Shown here: positions 1 through 8,216 of the stretch, in pieces
Layout: every line of letters starts with the position of its first letter
How positions within the stretch are numbered: the first letter of the stretch is position 1
Source of the DNA: MWBF01 sp040772005
GTDB lineage: Bacteria; Chloroflexota; Anaerolineae; CG2-30-64-16
DNA length: 64,000 nt
Reading direction: 5' to 3'
Assembly: GCA_040772005.1 (NCBI GenBank)
Contig: JAXGYZ010000002.1
Location: forward strand, 868,001 to 932,000
Made by a program: the position numbers and the translations under genes
Notes under the pieces: model-generated
Told to the model about the DNA's origin: nothing
Database searches by the model: none
Seen by the model: the letters and a program-made list of their open reading frames with translations, nothing else

Positions 1-2049
1 GTGGTGCGTTACGGCAGCCAACTGGTCATCGCCCAGGCTGGGCCGAGCCTGGTGCTTGTCAGCCACGAGCGCACAATTGACCAGTTCCCGGCCCAACTGG
101 GCGCGTTCGGCCCGGCGCTCGGCGGCGAAGACCGGCCTGATGTCAACATCTACGACAGCACGGTCGAGCCGGGCAGCATGGTGCTGATGGCGCAGAGCGA
201 CTGGCCGAACCAGGTCGCGCCCGAGGCGCTGGCCGTGGCCGCGGCCGCCTCCGGCGTGTCATTGGCGACCCAGTATCTCGGTCAACTGGCCGGAAACGCG
301 GACTTGACCGCGCTGCTGATCGGTTTCACGCGCGATATCCCTGAGCTGCGCGATGAGGCCACGGCAGTGGTTGCGCCGCCGGGTGTGCCGGCGGAACCTG
401 CTGAACCGCCCGTCGAGGAGCCGCCGCGACGTTCCATCTTCGGCGGCCGCCGGTTCGGAAAGAGCCGCCAAGCCGAGGAACCGGCAGACAAAGCCCCAGA
501 GCCGGAGCCTGAAGAGACGCGCCCGCCGGCTTCCCCTGGGCAGGCCGCGCCGCCGGTGACGGAACCGCCGCCCGCAACCGTGCCTGCCACGCCGCGCATC
601 GCTGCACCCCGCACCGCCGCGCCGCGCCCTGCCCAGCCGGAGGAGCCGGCTGCACCTTCATCCCGTTCATTCCGCTCGCCTTACGCGTCGGCCACCTGGG
701 ATGCACCGCCCGCAGAGACGTCCGCGGTGCAGCCGCCGCGACCGGCGCGCGTCGAACCGGCTGGCACCTACCAACCGCCCGCGGCCACGACAGCTGTCGA
801 ACCCGAAGCCGAGTATGCGGAAGAGGAGCTGGAAGAGGCCCCGCGGCGCAGTCCCTGGTGGCTGCTCATCGCGCTGGTCGTCATCCCCCTGCTGATTGCC
901 GGCATCGTGCTGGCGATGTTGTATGGCCGCAGCAACGCAATCGACGCGCAGGTCCAGGAGAAGCTGGATGGTGCATCGAACATCATCACCCAGGCCGAAG
1001 CGATGACCGACGAAGCGGCCGCGATCCAGCATCTCGCGGGCGCGCGCGACTTCCTCGACCAGGTGATCGAACTGCGGCCGAACGACGAGCGGTTGGAGCC
1101 GGTCGAGACGCGCTACATCGACCTGCTTAACAAGCTGGAGCGCGTGACGCCCTTGTATGGCGTTGTGCCGCTGTGGGAGTTCCAGGAGGAGACGCGCCAG
1201 CTCGACCGGGTCCTGGTGAGCGGCGATGCCGTGTTCGCCCTGGACCACGGTCCCATGCGCGTGTACCGGTTCACCCGGTCCTCGCTCGGCGATAGCGTGA
1301 CCCCCGCGGACAAGCCCCTCATCAGCAAGGGCGAGCAGGTGGGCGAACTCGCGGTCGGTGACCTCGTGGACATGGCCTGGGTCGAGTCGGCCACCGCGGG
1401 CCAGCGGAGCAAGCTGGTCGTGCTGGACACCGCCGGCGGACTGGTCGGGTATGATGTCACCTGGGGTCCTGAGCGCCTGGCGCTGCCCGGCCGCGACCGG
1501 TGGGGCGAACCGCGTTTCACGCTGGGTTATGGCGGCAACCTGTACGTGGTGGATGTCGGCGCCAACCAGATCTGGCGCTATCGCCCGGCGGCCAACGGGT
1601 TCGGTGACCCGGAGCCTTACTTCGCTGAGGGAACGCAGGTCAACCTGTCCGGCCTGCAAGCGGTGGCAATCGACGGCAATATCTGGCTGCTCTACAGCGA
1701 CGGCCGCCTGCTCAAGTTCTTCGGCGGCCAGGGGCGGTCTTTCGTGTGGCAGGGCCTGCCCGGCGACCTGTCGGCGCCGACAGCCGTGGTGGTGCCCATC
1801 GAAGGCGACCGGCTGTACGTGGCCGACGCGGGCAACGGGCGCATCGTCGAGGCGACCAAAGAGGGCGTGTTCCTGCGCCAGTTCCGCGCCCGCGAGGGTG
1901 ACATCATCCGCAATCTGCGCAGCCTGTACCTCGACGAGGCAGGCTCGATGTTCTACGTCTTGACCCAGGATCAACTGTACAAGATCGACATTCCTGCTCC
2001 GGGCAGCACACCGGCAGGTCTCTCTGAGACACCCACCGCCACGCCCTGA
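1..2049 (+). CDS. PP2C-like / single-TM / beta-propeller protein (5' end outside window)
   Basis: The reading frame is open from the first base, so the true start is probably upstream. Residues 1-115 resemble the end of a PP2C-type phosphatase fold, ending in '..ADLTALLIGF'. A long Pro/Ala/Glu-rich linker follows (about 120-280), then one membrane helix (about 284-308, 'WWLLIALVVIPLLIAGIVLA'). A C-terminal region of about 370 residues has NHL/SGL-like propeller strands ('LYVVDVGANQIWRY', 'LYVADAGNGRIVEA'). Inferred topology is a cytoplasmic phosphatase-like domain with an extracytoplasmic propeller, so it may be a sensor. Catalytic metal residues would lie upstream and cannot be checked. Confidence 0.6.
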   Translation: MVRYGSQLVIAQAGPSLVLVSHERTIDQFPAQLGAFGPALGGEDRPDVNIYDSTVEPGSMVLMAQSDWPNQVAPEALAVAAAASGVSLATQYLGQLAGNADLTALLIGFTRDIPELRDEATAVVAPPGVPAEPAEPPVEEPPRRSIFGGRRFGKSRQAEEPADKAPEPEPEETRPPASPGQAAPPVTEPPPATVPATPRIAAPRTAAPRPAQPEEPAAPSSRSFRSPYASATWDAPPAETSAVQPPRPARVEPAGTYQPPAATTAVEPEAEYAEEELEEAPRRSPWWLLIALVVIPLLIAGIVLAMLYGRSNAIDAQVQEKLDGASNIITQAEAMTDEAAAIQHLAGARDFLDQVIELRPNDERLEPVETRYIDLLNKLERVTPLYGVVPLWEFQEETRQLDRVLVSGDAVFALDHGPMRVYRFTRSSLGDSVTPADKPLISKGEQVGELAVGDLVDMAWVESATAGQRSKLVVLDTAGGLVGYDVTWGPERLALPGRDRWGEPRFTLGYGGNLYVVDVGANQIWRYRPAANGFGDPEPYFAEGTQVNLSGLQAVAIDGNIWLLYSDGRLLKFFGGQGRSFVWQGLPGDLSAPTAVVVPIEGDRLYVADAGNGRIVEATKEGVFLRQFRAREGDIIRNLRSLYLDEAGSMFYVLTQDQLYKIDIPAPGSTPAGLSETPTATP

Positions 2050-2144
2050 TCGCACATCCCGGAACTCCCAAGCCACTGGCGTCGTCTGTTACGATAGGCG
2101 GCGCCAGATGCGGCGCGTGTCCCACGCGGCGTAGTACGTGTTTT

Positions 2145-2171
2145 TTGAAATTCGCCCGTGAAGGATATAAT
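2145..2171 (+). promoter_or_regulatory. Promoter of the LCP gene
   Basis: A TTGAAA box (2145-2150) and a perfect TATAAT (2166-2171) are separated by 15 bases. The -10 lies only 8 bases before the ATG at 2180, so transcription would begin at or next to the start codon. The nearest AAGGA (2161-2165) is inside the promoter and too far from the ATG to act as a ribosome site. Confidence 0.55.
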
Positions 2172-2179
2172 TCATCGTT

Positions 2180-3625
2180 ATGAGCTTGTCAGAACACAAA
2201 GATGAGGCCCGCGCGGGGCGCACATCCCTCTGGTCAGGGCTGCTGCTCGGCGGCTTATTGATGGTCTTCGTGGCCGCGTTTCTGTACGTGGCCTATATGT
2301 TCCTGTCCTGGGGCCAGTCTGCCGCCGCGCAGGCGCCGGAGATGGCACCGTTGTCGCTGCCCAAGCTGGTGCGCCCGGTCGCGGAGACCGGCGAAACGGT
2401 GGAAACTGCCTCCGGCTCGCTGTTCCAGCCAGTCAGCAGAGGCGTCACCGAGGACCAGCCCGCCGCGATGGATCGCACCACGGTCCTGCTGATGGGCGTG
2501 GACGCGCGGCCCGGCCAGCGCGTCGCGCGCACAGACACCATCATCGTAATGACCCTCAATCCGCAGACGGGCAGCGCCGGGATGCTCTCAATCCCGCGCG
2601 ATCTTAAGGTCAAGCCGCCCATGTCCAGCAGCGACATGAAGATTACGTCGGTCTACCCGACGGGCGAGGTCATCGGCTATCCAGGCGGCGGCCCGGCGTT
2701 GCTGGGCGACACGGTCGAGGACCTGATTGGTTACCCGATCGACTACTACGTGCGCATCAACTTCGAAGGCTTCATTGACATCATCGACCTCATCGGCGGC
2801 GTGGAAATCGACGTGCCGGTGGAGATCTACGATGACAAGTATCCCGACAACAACTACGGCTATGAGCCGCCGCTGCATTTCCTGCCCGGCCTGCAGACGA
2901 TGGATGGCGAACGCGCGCTCAAGTACGCGCGCACGCGGCACGGCAGCAGCGACTATGTGCGTGCCGCGCGCCAGCAACAGGTCATTATGGCCATCAAGGA
3001 CAAGGTGACGCAGCCGGGCGTCATGGCGTCCCTGCTGCCCCGCCTGCCGGGGCTGGCGATCGCGATGGCGAATTCGGTCGAGACGGACATGCCGGTCGAC
3101 AAGGCCATCGCCCTGGCTCGCACGGTTGAACAGGCGGACCTGGCGAATGTCACCCGCATCGTCATCGACTCGAAGATGGGCCAGGTCATCCAGAACGACC
3201 CAAAGCTGGGGTATGTCCTCGTGCCGGATATGAATAAGATTCGCGCGGCCGCCGCAGCCATCTTTGCAGATGAGGCCGCCGGCCCCTCACCGGAAGAGAG
3301 TGCGCGTCAGGTGATCCTGGATGAAGCCGCGCGTATCACCGTTCTGAACGGCACGCAGGAGAAGGGGCTGGCCGCGAAGACCCAGGCCCTCCTCGTGACG
3401 AACGGCTATAACGTTGTGACCGTCGGCAATGCAGACCGCGCAGACTATGCCGAGACGTGGCTCGTGACTTATGGCGACGCGGCCCCGGCCACAGTGGAGG
3501 CGCTGGTCCAGTGGTTCGGCATCCCGCCGGAACGCATTCGCTCTGAGCCACCCTCCGAACAGACAGATATTGCCCTGGTCGTTGGCAATGATCAGGTGCA
3601 GACCACGGCCCAGGCGCAGCCGTAA
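2180..3625 (+). CDS. LytR-CpsA-Psr (LCP) family cell-wall ligase with LytR_C domain
   Basis: LCP enzymes transfer undecaprenyl-linked glycopolymers to peptidoglycan at the outer face of the membrane. The 481-residue protein has a cytoplasmic N-terminus and one membrane helix (about 18-43). The LCP domain (about 100-270) carries the conserved Asp/Arg signatures 'RTDTIIV', 'SIPRDL' and 'YARTRHGSSDYVRAARQQQ'. A C-terminal LytR_C domain (about 385-472) contains 'ITVLNGTQEKGLA'. The length suits the LCP plus LytR_C architecture. It stands alone, is probably read from its own promoter, and is followed by two hairpin terminators. The exact glycopolymer is unknown. Confidence 0.9.
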   Translation: MSLSEHKDEARAGRTSLWSGLLLGGLLMVFVAAFLYVAYMFLSWGQSAAAQAPEMAPLSLPKLVRPVAETGETVETASGSLFQPVSRGVTEDQPAAMDRTTVLLMGVDARPGQRVARTDTIIVMTLNPQTGSAGMLSIPRDLKVKPPMSSSDMKITSVYPTGEVIGYPGGGPALLGDTVEDLIGYPIDYYVRINFEGFIDIIDLIGGVEIDVPVEIYDDKYPDNNYGYEPPLHFLPGLQTMDGERALKYARTRHGSSDYVRAARQQQVIMAIKDKVTQPGVMASLLPRLPGLAIAMANSVETDMPVDKAIALARTVEQADLANVTRIVIDSKMGQVIQNDPKLGYVLVPDMNKIRAAAAAIFADEAAGPSPEESARQVILDEAARITVLNGTQEKGLAAKTQALLVTNGYNVVTVGNADRADYAETWLVTYGDAAPATVEALVQWFGIPPERIRSEPPSEQTDIALVVGNDQVQTTAQAQP

Positions 3626-3641
3626 CTTCACCCGTCGCTTC

Positions 3642-3674
3642 AGAAACCGGGCTTCTGCCAGAGGCCCGGTTTCT
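3642..3674 (+). terminator. Hairpin terminator 1 after the LCP gene
   Basis: An inverted repeat AGAAACCGGGC / GCCCGGTTTCT flanks a short loop and sits 17 bases after the LCP stop codon. The U-tract is weak. Confidence 0.6.
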
Positions 3675-3700
3675 CTATGTAGGCATGTCCGTCGCGCAAG

Positions 3701-3734
3701 AGACCCGGCTTCTGCCAGAAGCCGGGTTTCTTTA
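3701..3734 (+). terminator. Hairpin terminator 2 after the LCP gene
   Basis: The stem ACCCGGCTTCT / AGAAGCCGGGT is followed by TTCTTTATT, a standard intrinsic-terminator shape. The stem core (CCCGGCTTCTGCCAGA) nearly repeats terminator 1, so the two hairpins look like a local duplication. Confidence 0.7.
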
Positions 3735-3862
3735 TTCCGTTATGACCGTCGTCATTTCTCCCCACCCGCCTCTGTGATAGATTCCACATGTATGTCTCCG
3801 GCCATACTGACCGGGAGCTTGACGCGCGCTCAGCAACGAGTGGCGTGGAGGAAGGACACTGC

Positions 3863-4240
3863 ATGCGCTTGTGTGAAGTTATGGCGCTCACCGACGCTCG
3901 CCCCATTTCGCCGAACATCAACCCCACGACCGAAGTCTATGCCGGGTTTGCCGCGGACCTGATGAGTGACGCCCTGCGATATGATCTGTCGCAGGCGCTC
4001 CTCGTTTCCGGACTGGCCAATCCGCAGGTGGTCCGCACCGCCGAGATGGCCGACGTAGTCGCAATTCTGATGGTGCGTGGCAAAATGCCGCCCCAGGAGA
4101 CGCTTGATCTGGCCGAAGAATTGGGCATTCCGTTCCTGGGCACTGACTTGACGATGTTCGAGAGCTGTGGACGCCTGTTTGCCGCAGGGCTGCCGGCCTG
4201 CAAGCGCAGCCCTGGCGCGGGCCGGTCGGGTGAATCGTAG
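3863..4240 (+). CDS. DRTGG-domain protein (first copy)
   Basis: DRTGG domains are small predicted regulatory or ligand-binding folds found beside CBS domains and in hydrogenase-linked clusters. This 125-residue protein has the typical hydrophobic pattern ('VYAGFAADLMSDALR', 'VAILMVRGKMPPQETLDLAEELGIPFLGTD'). I start at ATG 3863 because a strong GGAGGAAGG lies 4-10 bases upstream; an in-frame ATG at 3788 has none. It is the first gene of a five-gene cluster and ends 8 bases before the CBS-ATPase. Biochemical function is unknown. Confidence 0.75.
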   Translation: MRLCEVMALTDARPISPNINPTTEVYAGFAADLMSDALRYDLSQALLVSGLANPQVVRTAEMADVVAILMVRGKMPPQETLDLAEELGIPFLGTDLTMFESCGRLFAAGLPACKRSPGAGRSGES

Positions 4241-4248
4241 GTTTTGCG

Positions 4249-5199
4249 GTGCCCCCCTCTGAAGTCCTGAAGGCGCAAGAGCTGGTCTACGAGCTGAAGA
4301 TCGGCGATATCATGACGCGGCGGTTGGTCACGGTGACGCCGGCCGCGACCATGCGCGAGGTCAAGAGCACCCTGCGGGATCATCGCATCTCCGGGCTACC
4401 TGTGCTTGCAGATGGCAATCTGGCGGGGGTTGTCAGCATCGAGGATGTCATCCGCGCGCTGGAGGCAAACGATCTCGATGCGCCGGTCAACCGTTATATG
4501 TCCGCGCTGGTGCATACCATCGGCGAGCGCGAGTCGGCAGTCCATGCGTTGACGGTATTCTCGCAGGCCGGCGTGGGCCGGTTGCCCGTCGTAGACGAGG
4601 AACACCGGCTCGTGGGCATCCTCACGCCGGGTGACATTACCCGCGGCGTGCTGCGCGCACTGGAGCACGCCTACCATGAGGAAGAGTTGCGGCGCTATCG
4701 CGTCCGCCACCTGTTCGAGGACATCCCTTCTGACCGGACGAGCCTGATCCTGCGGTATGACATCGCGGTGCGCGATTTCAACCGCGCGGGCCGGGCGTCC
4801 AGCCAGCTTAAGCAGACGCTTAACCGGCTCGGTGTGGACCCGCGCATCGTGCGCCGCGTGGCGATTGTCTCCTACGAAGCAGAGATGAACGTCGTCATTC
4901 ACAGCACGGAAGGCGGCCATCTCGTGGCCGAAATCAACTCCGACCTGATTGCCCTGATGGTGTACGATGGCGGGCCGGGCATCGAGGACATCGAAAAGGC
5001 GATGGAGCCCGGCTATTCCACCGCGCCGGATTGGATCCGTGAGATGGGCTTCGGCGCAGGCATGGGCCTGGCGAATATCAAAGCGTGCGCTGACCGTCTC
5101 GTGCTGAATTCCTGGCCGTTCAAGGGGACGCGCCTGGAAGCAATCATCTACCTGAAACCTGGTGAGGCAGAAACTCATGAGAGTCAGAGAAGTCGTTAA
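4249..5199 (+). CDS. CBS-pair / HATPase (anti-sigma-factor-like) regulatory protein
   Basis: Two CBS motifs (about 18-140, 'IMTRRLVTVTPAATMREV' and 'VGRLPVVDEEHRLVGILTPGDI') are fused to a GHKL ATPase domain (about 165-312). The ATPase has an N-box ('YEAEMNVVIHS'), a G1 box ('VYDGGPGIEDI') and a G2 box ('GFGAGMGLANIKACADRL'). That layout matches RsbW/SpoIIAB-like kinases controlled by adenylate binding to CBS. The start is GTG 4249. It sits between two DRTGG genes and overlaps the second by 23 bases, so the cluster is probably translated together. Known relatives lie in clostridial and thermophile hydrogenase operons. The partner here is unknown. Confidence 0.8.
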   Translation: MPPSEVLKAQELVYELKIGDIMTRRLVTVTPAATMREVKSTLRDHRISGLPVLADGNLAGVVSIEDVIRALEANDLDAPVNRYMSALVHTIGERESAVHALTVFSQAGVGRLPVVDEEHRLVGILTPGDITRGVLRALEHAYHEEELRRYRVRHLFEDIPSDRTSLILRYDIAVRDFNRAGRASSQLKQTLNRLGVDPRIVRRVAIVSYEAEMNVVIHSTEGGHLVAEINSDLIALMVYDGGPGIEDIEKAMEPGYSTAPDWIREMGFGAGMGLANIKACADRLVLNSWPFKGTRLEAIIYLKPGEAETHESQRSR

Positions 5200-5512
5200 C
5201 GCGCTCGGTCTGACAGTGGCAGCCGGTCGTGCGGGCCTGGACACCCCGGTCACGGGCGGGTATGTCGCGGACCTGTTGAGCTGCGCGATGGCAGGCGCCG
5301 AAAAAGGGAACATCTGGATCACGCTGCAAGGACACCTGAACGTCGTTGCGGTCGCGAGCCTGAACGATCTGGCCGCGGTCATCGTGGCGGAAGCCAAACC
5401 CGTGGCCGCCGAAGCACTGGCGAAAGCTGAAGAAGAGGGCGTCGCAATTCTCACAACGAGCATGGCCGGCTATGAGATTGCGGGCCGGCTGTGGGAGCTG
5501 GGCATACGCTGA
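5177..5512 (+). CDS. DRTGG-domain protein (second copy)
   Basis: A 111-residue DRTGG-type domain ('VTGGYVADLLSCAMAGAEKG', 'VAVASLNDLAAVIVAEAK', 'EEEGVAILTTSMAGYEIAGRL'). ATG 5177 is chosen over GTG 5162 because GGTGAGG lies just upstream. It overlaps the preceding CBS-ATPase and, by about 22 bases, the following PHP gene. It is a distant paralogue of the protein at 3863-4240, so the cluster carries two DRTGG units around the kinase-like protein. Confidence 0.75.
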   Translation: MRVREVVNALGLTVAAGRAGLDTPVTGGYVADLLSCAMAGAEKGNIWITLQGHLNVVAVASLNDLAAVIVAEAKPVAAEALAKAEEEGVAILTTSMAGYEIAGRLWELGIR

Positions 5513-6213
5513 CCCACGTTGACCTTCACGTTCACACGGTGCTCTCGCCCTGTGCCGAAGTGGAGATGATCCCCCCCTTGATTGTGCGGCGCGCGGCGGA
5601 GTTGGGCCTGGGCCTCATCGGCATCACGGATCACAATGCCGCCGCCAATTGCGCCGCGGTCGTCGCCGCGGCCGCGGGCAGTGGGGTGGCAGTGCTGCCC
5701 GGCATGGAGCTCCAGACCGCAGAGGAAGTCCACCTGTTGTGCCTCTTTGACACAGTGGAGCAGGCCCTCACGTGGCAGGGCATCGTCTTCGACCACCTGC
5801 CCGACCAGCAAAACCCCGCCGATGTGCTCGGCGCGCAATACGTGGTGGATGCGACGGGCGACTATGTGCGGACGGAGGAGCGGCTGCTGCTGACTTCGAC
5901 CGACTTGCCCCTCGAAGAGGCGGTGCGCCGCGTCAAGGCGTTGGGCGGAGTGGCAGTGCCGGCCCACATCGACCGGCCATCATTCAGTCTGCTGGTCAAC
6001 CTGGGCTTTGTCCCGCCGGCGCTGGATGTGCCGGCGCTGGAAATCTTTCGGGCCACGGATCCCGCCGAACTGCGCCGGCGCCGGCCCGATGTGGCCCGGT
6101 GGCCGCTCATCAAGAACAGCGATGCACACCGTCTGAACGAGATGGCTGCGCGCCTGACGCTGGACATTGCCGCGCCGACGGTGGCGGAGGTGCTGCGCGC
6201 GCTGCACCTATGA
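5491..6213 (+). CDS. PHP-domain metal-dependent phosphoesterase
   Basis: PHP proteins hydrolyse phosphate esters with a trinuclear metal site. The motifs are in order: 'HVDLHVHTVLSPC' (metal His-x-His), 'GITDHNAAANC', 'PGMELQTAEEVHLLCLFD', 'VPAHIDRP' and 'NSDAH' near the C-terminus. At 240 residues it is a stand-alone PHP protein, not a polymerase subunit. GTG 5491 is the only usual start codon upstream of the first motif and overlaps the DRTGG gene. In related clusters it accompanies hydrogenase subunits; its substrate is not known. Confidence 0.85.
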   Translation: MGAGHTLTHVDLHVHTVLSPCAEVEMIPPLIVRRAAELGLGLIGITDHNAAANCAAVVAAAAGSGVAVLPGMELQTAEEVHLLCLFDTVEQALTWQGIVFDHLPDQQNPADVLGAQYVVDATGDYVRTEERLLLTSTDLPLEEAVRRVKALGGVAVPAHIDRPSFSLLVNLGFVPPALDVPALEIFRATDPAELRRRRPDVARWPLIKNSDAHRLNEMAARLTLDIAAPTVAEVLRALHL

Positions 6214-6359
6214 CAGATGTCATGGTCACTCAGCCGCGCCCGTGATACGCTGCCGGTCGTCCATATGTCGCGTTCTTTCACGTGCGATATGGTCGGCTGG
6301 CGCCTAACAGCATCATCGAGCAGCTCCTGGCGCTGGAATAGATGTGCCGGGAGGCGGCG

Positions 6360-6914
6360 ATGCGCGAACTCGCCTTGCACGTTCTGGATATCCTGCGCAA
6401 CACGGTGGATGCCGGCGCGACGTACGTGAGCCTGACCATCGAGGAAGACAGCGCGCGCGACCGGCTGGCGATTACGGTGTCCGATGATGGCCGGGGCATG
6501 ACGCCGGAAACCGTTGCCCAGGTCACGAACCCGTTCTTTACTACGCGGACCACACGACATGTGGGCCTGGGGCTGCCCCTGTTGGCTGCCGCAGCAGAGC
6601 GGGCCGCCGGTGACCTGCGCATTGCGTCGACGCCGGGCCAGGGCACGACCGTCGAGGCCACGTTCCAGCTTGCCCATCCTGACCGGCAACCGCTGGGTGA
6701 TCTGCCCGGCACGCTGCTCGCCTTTCTGTTGGCCGAGGGTGCGCCGCAACTGCGCTACGAGCATCGAGTGATGCGGGGTCCGGCCGCGAGCCGGATATTC
6801 CGCTTCGATACTGCTGCGATCCGGGCAGAGCTGGGCGACGTGCCCTTGCATCATCCGGCAGTGGTTCAGTGGCTCGCTGAGTTCCTGGCCGAAGGTGAGG
6901 CCGAACTCGGGTGA
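6360..6914 (+). CDS. Stand-alone GHKL (HATPase_c) ATP-binding protein
   Basis: A 184-residue protein that is almost entirely a histidine-kinase-type ATPase domain: N-box 'DILRNTVDAGATYV', G1 'SDDGRGMTPE', F-box 'NPFFTTR', G2 'VGLGLPLLAAAAE'. There is no sensor or dimerisation domain. ATG 6360 follows GGGAGG. It is the last gene of the DRTGG/CBS/PHP cluster but is separated from the PHP gene by 146 bases. An in-frame TGA (6912-6914) is followed by 20 more open codons before TAA at 6975, so the gene may have been longer. Confidence 0.8.
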   Translation: MRELALHVLDILRNTVDAGATYVSLTIEEDSARDRLAITVSDDGRGMTPETVAQVTNPFFTTRTTRHVGLGLPLLAAAAERAAGDLRIASTPGQGTTVEATFQLAHPDRQPLGDLPGTLLAFLLAEGAPQLRYEHRVMRGPAASRIFRFDTAAIRAELGDVPLHHPAVVQWLAEFLAEGEAELG

Positions 6915-7003
6915 TGGTTGGAGTGGCTCGACTATATGAAGATCCCGCGGCCGGAGATCATTCTGGAAACCGCGTAAGGGCGACCGTCGCCTGTAACCAT
7001 TAA

Positions 7004-7056
7004 GAAAGCGGGCTCCTCTGCGAAGTGTACCTTCGCCGTGGAACCCGCTTTTTCTT
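7004..7056. terminator. Hairpin terminator between convergent operons
   Basis: AAAGCGGG and CCCGCTTT enclose a second stem (GCGAAG / CTTCGC) and are followed by TTTCTTTT on the + strand. It closes the + strand regulatory cluster and, read the other way, could also stop the SPFH operon ending at 7120. Confidence 0.75.
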
Positions 7057-7119
7057 TTGCAAACCCCACGCCACCGGGGTTCTTTACTGCTTACTCGTTA
7101 CTCATTACGCCTTACGTCG

Positions 7120-8175
7120 TTACTCCGCCAGGAACGCGTCCAGCGCCTTCTTGCTGATGCGATACTCGCTGCCGATCTGCTTGGCCTTGACCTGGCCGGA
7201 AGCGATCAACTGCTGCAAGTCCTGCTGGCTCACGCGCATGTACGCAGCAGCCTCGGCCAGCGTCATCACATCCGGCACGGCGGCCGCGCCGCCCTGCTGG
7301 CCCTGCTGCTGGCCCGCGCCCTGCATCGCCTGGCTGATCATGCCGGCCATGCCCGCGCCCAGGCCCATGCCTGCGCCCAGACCCACACCGGTGCCTGCGG
7401 CGCTGCCCGCCTCGCCGCCCGCGGCGGCTGCGTCGCCCATCGCGCGCGCGGCCTTGAACTGCATGTACTTCTGCATGTCGCCGATGGCGCCCATCGCGGC
7501 CCGCTCGTCGATGGCCTTCTGGGTCTCTTCGGTCGGGCTGACCGAGCCGAGGTACATCTGTTTGAGCACGATGCCCAATGCCAGGAAGTCCTCAGCAACT
7601 TTCACGCGCAGCGCGGCGCTCAGCTCGTCGAACATCGCCGGCAGGTCAAACAGGCCGGTCTTCAGCTCACCCAACAGATCCGTCAGCCGGCTGATGATGA
7701 TGCCGCGCAGGTAGTCCTCGATCTGGTTCGTGGTGTAGAGACCCTGCGTGCCGACAATCTTGGCGACGAACATCTGCGCATCCCCGACCGCCATCGAGTA
7801 GCGGCCATTGGCCCGCAGCCGCGCCAGCCCCAAGTCCGGGTCGCGCAGGGAAATCGGCTCCGGCGTGCCCCACTTCATGTCGATGAAGTCGCGCATGTTG
7901 ACGAAGTAGACTTCCGCAGTGAAGGGGCTGCGGCCGCCGAAGGCCATGCCCAGGATGTTGATGAGCAGCGGGATGTTGGCCGTGGTAATGGTGTGGCGGC
8001 CGGGGCCGAAGGTGTCGAGCGCCTTGCCGTCGCGGAAGAAGACCGCGACCTGGTTCTCGCGCACGATGACCTGCGAGCCGAGGCGGAAGTCGCCGCTGCC
8101 GCTGTTGGGCACGCGGTAGACCATCTGGTTGAGTCCCTGATCCGGGGCCTCTACGACATCGAAAATCCGAGCCAT
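7120..8175 (-). CDS. SPFH-domain protein with C-terminal excisionase-type HTH
   Basis: Residues 1-230 form an SPFH (stomatin/flotillin-like, YdjI/virion-core type) domain: 'QVIVRENQVAVFFRDGKALD', 'GPGRHTITTANIPLL', then an alpha-rich stretch with 'AIDERAAMGAIGDMQKYMQFKAARAM'. A Gly/Ala/Met-rich linker (about 232-295) leads to a helix-turn-helix of the excisionase/MerR-like type (about 300-350, 'MTLAEAAAYMRVSQQDLQQLIASGQVKAKQIGS..YRI'). In relatives the tail is usually a zinc ribbon or short motif. It is last in a five-gene minus-strand operon of membrane proteins. A role in membrane-stress scaffolding is inferred. Confidence 0.85.
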   Translation of the reverse strand: MARIFDVVEAPDQGLNQMVYRVPNSGSGDFRLGSQVIVRENQVAVFFRDGKALDTFGPGRHTITTANIPLLINILGMAFGGRSPFTAEVYFVNMRDFIDMKWGTPEPISLRDPDLGLARLRANGRYSMAVGDAQMFVAKIVGTQGLYTTNQIEDYLRGIIISRLTDLLGELKTGLFDLPAMFDELSAALRVKVAEDFLALGIVLKQMYLGSVSPTEETQKAIDERAAMGAIGDMQKYMQFKAARAMGDAAAAGGEAGSAAGTGVGLGAGMGLGAGMAGMISQAMQGAGQQQGQQGGAAAVPDVMTLAEAAAYMRVSQQDLQQLIASGQVKAKQIGSEYRISKKALDAFLAE

Positions 8176-8216
8176 CTTGTGTCCCTCCTATACGGGTGCG
8201 GTCGAACCTGAGCCGG

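Noticed and set aside
667..2076. A 469-codon minus-strand frame opposite the first gene.
   Set aside because: The plus frame has a membrane helix and propeller strands; the minus translation has no coherent features.
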